Below are positions 59,341 to 64,000 of a stretch of 64,000 nucleotides of DNA, one piece after another. The stretch spans positions 14,392,501 through 14,456,500 of the forward strand of contig CM074865.1 in assembly GCA_037501455.1 (NCBI GenBank), given 5' to 3'. A program made the position numbers and the translations under genes. The stretch is from Lantana camara (taxonomy: Eukaryota > Streptophyta > Magnoliopsida > Lamiales > Verbenaceae). The notes below the pieces were generated by a model, which saw only the letters and a list, made by a program, of their open reading frames with translations, was not told the origin of the DNA and did no database searches. The first letter of the stretch is position 1; each line of letters opens with the position of its first letter.

Positions 59341-59934
59341 GACAATATATAATTAATATATATATAATAATGTAATATTTATATATGTTATATATCATAC
59401 ATATTACATATCAGTATGTATGAATATATATGTATATTGGCGTGTTATATATATACGTACGAATGAATATATGTATTGCCGTGCGGTGGTGGTGTAATTA
59501 ATATATATATACATAAATATTACTTTATTATATATATTTATTATATATTATAACTCTATATAACATCATTTTCGAAACATTATATTTAACCCATTAAATT
59601 CATATTTATTATATATAATTTAATATTTGAAATGATAAATCATATCATCTCATATTAATTAATGATTTAATTTATTAAATTTAGATTTTTAATACCAATC
59701 TAGATATAGTTAGGAATAATTATTAAAATAAAAATTGTTATACTAAATGAATGGGTAAAATAGGAAAATCAAGTAAAAGTTTGATAATGTCATCAAAAAT
59801 TTAAAAGAACCCTAATTTATGGGTGTTTTGTGTAACTTTCAAACTCCTCAATGGGTGTATATGTAATTGTTTGACTAAGAGTGTCACAAGTTGTAATTTC
59901 TAATACTCCCATGAGGTCTATATGTAATTAACCC
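58959..59934. mobile_element. 976-bp foldback element with long inverted repeats
   Basis: Ends are GGGTTAATTACA and its complement. The outer ~170 bp on each side match well (ACTCCTTAATGGGTGTAT-type and AACAATTACA blocks on both arms). Weaker pairing continues through most of the interior, so the whole element can fold back. TATATTAATA occurs at both flanks, giving a duplication of 8-10 bp; the exact length is blurred by shared A/T. A TA microsatellite (59299-59336) lies inside. No transposase. Mutator- or hAT-type origin is possible. Confidence 0.78.
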
Positions 59935-60439
59935 TATATTAATATTAAAACAGTCCTTGTTAAACTCTCTCTCTCTATATATATTTTTAAGTTAAAAAAG
60001 TTTTAATTCTACCAAGAGTCCTATTATAAGTTAATAAGTACTTTTTAAATATAGTTAAATTAATAATTTATAATATGTAATTACATAGTTATCCCTAACT
60101 AATAGTTATTCATATAATTATTATGAGGGTATTTTAGGCGATCCGTATTTTGTAAGAAACAACTCGCACTTTTATAATATACATAGATATATATATAGTT
60201 AATATTGTTTTGGCGCAGAAAAGAAGAATTATTTTTGGGTCCATAAGGCAAAGGAATGATATGGTATACAAACAGATGGACCAACAAGGCAACAATTAAT
60301 GTGAAGAGAGGCCCAATACGTAGAGTTGATAATTTATTATTATTATTATTATTATTACTTTAAACATTAACCCAACAGTTTGCCTACATAAAAAAACCCT
60401 AAACCCTTTAATCACTTGGATCAATTTTGATTGATCAAT
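59935..60439 (+). promoter_or_regulatory. Possible promoter: site II and telo-box motifs
   Basis: AGGCCCAATA near 60310 and AAAACCCTAAACCC at about 60396-60410 are the site-II-like and telo-box elements typical of plant genes for ribosomal and organelle proteins. A TTA microsatellite lies at 60335-60357. They precede an ATG at 60440. The region 59935-60300 shows nothing else. Confidence 0.45.
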
Positions 60440-60469
60440 ATGTCGGCCGCTATTAGTAATTTGATTAAT
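60440..60469 (+). CDS. Possible orphan first exon (partial gene)
   Basis: ATG followed by MSAAISNLIN and a perfect donor GTAAGT at 60470. It sits about 30 bp after a telo-box. No continuing exon of a matching gene was found; the sequence after the donor becomes the repeated DNA that flanks the ABCC pseudogene. It may be the 5' end of a gene truncated by rearrangement, or chance. Confidence 0.3.
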
Positions 60470-60650
60470 GTAAGTATAGAGTTGATTATTTCATTATTAT
60501 TTATATATAAGCTTAAATTTGAATATTTGTTTTCACTTTTTCATTATATATATATATTTGTTAATTAAAGAAAAAATACGCAACTTTCTTTCCTACACTG
60601 TAAAACTGAGACCCACTTAGACGTTAGAAGAAAAGTTGGAAAATACTTTA

Positions 60651-61650
60651 ACTTTCTTTTCTGCATTGTAAAATCTGGGCATAATAGTGGCAGATTCAGA
60701 TTCTACAGCAATGATATCTATGGGTAAAAATTGCTACATAAACTTGTACTAAAAAAGTAATATGAAAATAAAAACTTTTTAGGATTGAAAACGTGACCTA
60801 TAATTAGATAATAGAGCTGAATGAGTTGTTAATCGCGCCGTCACTTTCTTACTTTTTGTAGCACCTCCATCATAAGCAACACCATTTACTATATAAATTC
60901 AATCAAATCATTCATTACTTAAAAAAAATAAATCTATTTTCTAATGTAATTGATAAAACAGTAAAAATGGAACTGGAATTGAAAAAACTCAGAGAATTAC
61001 AGAGGTGAGGAAGGAGAGAGTCGAGATGAGAAGTACAAGCTTGCCCCAAAAGTGAGCTCGCCAAGCAATGTAACAAAACTCCATACAAAAACATCATTAT
61101 CGAATCAAGGAATAATCTTAGCAATTCCTTTAGCACTACTGCTCTGCATTTTTATAACAAACTGGTCCCCCCATCAGCTACATTTCCCGTAGCTTGTTAG
61201 TCGTTGGATCCATTTTAGATGGACGGCCAGATCTCCCTGCTTGGAGGAATCATTCTCAGCCTTCTGATGATTACTCCTTCCTTCAACGGCTGAGATCTTA
61301 CAAGAGTTAGTTGCTGCGACGTCGTTTGCTACCGTTCCTTTAAACTTGATCAAACAATAGTGATAAAACGTCATCCAACGGTCCAAATTCAAATTCCCAA
61401 GATTAACCATTTTAATCATATATATGACATATTTCTACTTGTAGAAAAAACAAGGACATCATTTATAAAATGATTGGGTGTTGTTGACCAACACGTAGGT
61501 TTCATAGTTTCGAGTGATCCTGAGGTCTAGAATTTTATGCCTCTATCACCCTATAAAATTTTTCATTAATATATACATAAAGTTAACTATTTTTCTTTTT
61601 TTTTTCAATAATGTATATATTAATATAAGTATAGAGTTAATTATTTCATC
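60651..61650. repeat. Left inverted-repeat arm flanking the ABCC pseudogene
   Basis: Read forward, this arm matches the reverse complement of 63578-64000. Examples are ATTCAATCAAATCATTCATT (60898-60917) and AACAAGGACAT near 61449. The arm is interrupted by a ~485-bp insertion (60945-61429). Related sequence also recurs directly at about 61956-62010. Confidence 0.68.
60945..61429 (-). mobile_element. 485-bp insertion, solo-LTR-like
   Basis: It interrupts the left arm where the right arm is continuous. It starts TGTAATTGAT and ends ATATGACA, so both strands begin TG and end CA. On the minus strand it has GTTATAAAAATG (TATA-like) followed by a pyrimidine-rich stretch, as in a Copia LTR. The flanks, however, suggest a TATTTTCTA/TATTTCTA duplication of 8-9 bp rather than five. 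The class is unresolved. Confidence 0.5.
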
Positions 61651-61712
61651 GGCAATGACCCGGGTTCAAATCTCTCCGGCCACTTGGGCTGCGTGTGTTA
61701 AAATAAAATAAA
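61651..61712 (+). mobile_element. 5'-truncated SINE
   Basis: It contains GGCAATGACCCGGGTTCAAA (B box), then GTGTGTTAAAATAAAATAAA as tail. The 20 bases ATAGAGTTAATTATTTCATC occur exactly on both sides (61631-61650 and 61713-61732). It lacks the A-box half present in the copies at 34481 and 38719. Confidence 0.85.
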
Positions 61713-61732
61713 ATAGAGTTAATTATTTCATC

Positions 61733-62204
61733 ATTATATGTATATATATTTTAAAGTTGAATATTTTTGATATTGTACGTGCATTCATATACATATATAT
61801 ATGTGTTCATAATGTGAGTGTTGAAGTTTTTGTCACCTCAGAAATTTAATTGTTTTCAATTTTTTTATTATATATAAATATTTGTTTTATGATAATTCTA
61901 TTAATCGGTGGACCCATCCAGAAAAACTAATTGAAAAATCTCACTTTTTTTCTAACTTTCTTTCCTACATTGTAGAACTTAAATTTGGACTTCACTATTT
62001 CGAACATCGTAGTGCTAGACTCAGATTCTACAATTTGCACATTAATATTTCACACATAGTAGAGCCAGATTCAACACACAAATCTCCATCATCCCACATC
62101 TCGAGATCGTGATTAAACGTGAATGCTTCCATCACATGTTAATAATAGTCCTTATTCATTTTCTTACTAAACAAAATGATCCATTTTTGGGTGTTGGAAT
62201 TTGG
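61733..62204. other. DNA between the left arm and the pseudogene
   Basis: AT-rich. Around 61956-62010 (AACTTTCTTTCCTACATTGT) it repeats directly the sequence at 60583-60670, so the left flank is itself partly duplicated. No gene. Confidence 0.45.
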
Positions 62205-63577
62205 TGGTAACTGACATTCTGATGGCTTAATCCTTTATTTGAAAAGGGTCTCCAATTGGATGATGTGCCGCCGATTTCTCATTCGGAAACTATTGACGAG
62301 GCTTCATCTTTACTGGAAGAGTCTCTTAAAAAGCAGAAAGCCCATACTACTTAATTCTCTGCCGAATGCCATTCTCAACGCCATATGGACTCCTCTAGCA
62401 ATGCAGTTTTTGCAGGAGTGAATACAACTGCTTCCTACATCGACCCTCTCCTAATCACGGCTTCCTGAACTTCCTACCATCTAATGAAAAAACGTGAAAT
62501 GGCACGACGGCATGATTCTTGCATTGATCTTCTTCATAGCAAAGACAATCGAGTCACTATCTCAGAGGTAGTGGCACTTCGGGACTCATCTCATGGGCAT
62601 TAGAGTTTGCGCGTCTCTAATGTCCTTAATATACAAAAAATCCCTATCAATAAAGTAGTACGGGGACGACTGACGAGCGATGGCAAAATCATGAATTACA
62701 TAAATGATTAAATGTGGACTTCGAGAGGATCGGAGATCTCTATTGCTACTTACAGGGTATCTGGCTTCTCCCCGTGCAAGTGTTCTTCGCCCTCATTATC
62801 TTGTACAAGAATTTAGGCTTGGCTCCTTCAGTCGCGGTCCTCTTCACGACGATATTCGTGAAGCAACACCCTATGGGCCAACATGCAAGAAAAACTCCAC
62901 ACAAAGATAATGGAAGCTAAAGATCATTCACGCATGAAAGCAACTTCAGAGACCATGAAGAGCATGAAGGTGCTAAAGCTTCATTTATGGGAAACGAACT
63001 TCTTGAAGAAGTTGCTTCATCTTAGGTAAACCGAACGAGGTTTCCTCAAGAAGTATCTCTACATGTGCTCAGTTGTAGCTTTCCTCTTTTGGGCTTCGCC
63101 CACTTTAGTCTCGGTTGTTACCTTTAGTGTGGGTGTGCCCTTAACTTCGGAGACGGTTCTTTTAGCTCTAGCTACTTTTAGGATCCTTCAAGAACCTATC
63201 TACAATATCCCAAAGCTCATTTTAGTGATTGCTCAAACTAAAGTCTCTATTGACCGCATTCAAAACTTCATCAAGGAGGAAGATCAGACGAGATTGATGC
63301 GCTATCGTGCTTTGAGTTTGGCGAGTGTCACAACTCACAATCGAACTTGAAGTGCGGAATTCGTGGCAATATTGGGAAGCCAAGAGGCTGACTATTAAAA
63401 TAACCGACAAGCTTAGAATCAAGAAAGGGAGCAAGGTGGCGGTTTGGGGTCCGGTAAGATGAGTCTACTCTCTAGTATACTTGGTGAGATACCTAGAATA
63501 TCCGGGCTGAGTGTTAAAACTTATGGGTTGAAGGCGTTTGTCCCCCAAAACACTTTGATCCAAACGGGCACCGTTAC
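62205..63577 (+). pseudogene. ABCC-type (MRP) transporter pseudogene, truncated at both ends
   Basis: Fragments of a plant ABCC subfamily vacuolar exporter, resembling the AtABCC3 group. In order: the LTFxWLNPLF start of the first membrane domain (62208); SETIDEASSLLEESLKKQK; IWTPLA and FAGVNTTASYI in two different frames; FGTHLMGIR-like remnants near 62570; FERIGDLYCYLQGIWLLPVQ with LIILYKNLGLAPS (62714-62850); VAFLFWASPTLVSVVTF and ATFRILQEPIYNIPK (63069-63220); then the start of the first nucleotide-binding domain, with a destroyed Walker A (a TGA after WGPVR) and GEIPRISG. It stops just after the QTGTV stretch at 63577. There are at least four frame changes and several stops, with no introns in the covered part. 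The N-terminal domain, the second half and all ATPase motifs beyond Walker A are missing. Confidence 0.88.
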
Positions 63578-64000
63578 ATAAATATATATGTGTACATTAA
63601 TAAAATAATTAACTCTATATTTACATTCATTTATATGATTGAAAAAAATAACTTAATTTTAAGTATATATTAATGAAAAAATTGTAAGGTGATCGAGACT
63701 CCAAATTCTAAATCTCATAATCACTCGCAACAATAAACCTATGTACTAGTCAACTGCACCCACCACCATTTTATAATTATGTCCTTGTTTTTCTATTAGT
63801 AGAAATAAATTTAACTTTTTTTAGTAATGAATGATTTGATTGAATTTAGGTCACCTTTTTAATCCCCATAAAGTGTTTATTTGCATATACTTTCTTTTAG
63901 TACAAATTAATGTAGTATTTCTTACTTATAGAGTCATTATTGAAGAATATGTCCCGATAGTGAAGTTTAAATTTAGGTTTAACAATGTAGAAAAGAAAGT
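63578..64000. repeat. Right inverted-repeat arm, runs off the window
   Basis: Its reverse complement matches the left arm, starting right at the truncated end of the pseudogene and still matching at base 64000. The outer end, and any target-site duplication, lie outside the window. Confidence 0.68.

Overview
The window is nuclear DNA of a eudicot plant. The sequence is AT-rich with long TA tracts and intergenic DNA dominated by retrotransposons. It has plant-type GT-AG introns, tRNA-derived SINEs, MITEs and Helitron termini, and its one clearly intact gene encodes a plant-specific bHLH factor. Nothing in it narrows the species with confidence.

Left third (1-34602): a solo Copia-type LTR (198-1083, TSD ATATA), then a five-level nest. 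The outermost layer is a small minus-strand SINE. Its TA-rich tail was hit by a Ty3/gypsy element of the Tat type (1734-34480, plus strand). That element was split by a Copia element (Copia A, 4469-26820, plus). The 5' LTR of Copia A was hit by a second Copia element (Copia B, 5488-18564, minus), and the 5' LTR of Copia B contains a 3.8-kb solo-LTR-like insertion (14509-18315). All coding regions in the nest are broken by stops and frameshifts. The gypsy element carries a separate, intron-containing, antisense gene between pol and the 3' LTR (30764-33417, minus).

Middle (34603-49187): AT-rich intergenic DNA with a foldback element, a PIF/Harbinger-type MITE and a second SINE copy. It is followed by a 9.3-kb Helitron (39879-49187) with canonical ends (A|TC...CTAG|T, 3' hairpin). 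The Helitron carries 488-bp tandem repeats and decayed RPA-like exons. It was invaded by a young TR-GAG-type retrotransposon (43483-48634, minus) that has nearly identical 824-bp LTRs, a gag gene, an 81-bp minisatellite and no recognisable pol.

The host gene (51863-53158, plus): a four-exon, 323-residue class II RSL bHLH transcription factor (RSL2/RSL4 type, root-hair growth), with a TATA box at 51739 and a Mutator-type MITE about 570 bp upstream of its start codon.

Right end (53159-64000): a minus-strand Helitron 3' terminus, decayed and rearranged L1-type LINE fragments, and a 976-bp foldback element with long terminal inverted repeats. There is also a possible orphan first exon behind a telo-box promoter, and an ABCC-transporter pseudogene (62205-63577) lying between inverted-repeat arms, possibly a gene fragment captured by a transposon. 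The right arm runs off the window.

Boundaries given to the base come from reading TSDs, LTR termini and splice sites directly. Lineage names are inferences from family knowledge. No alignment or database search was run.
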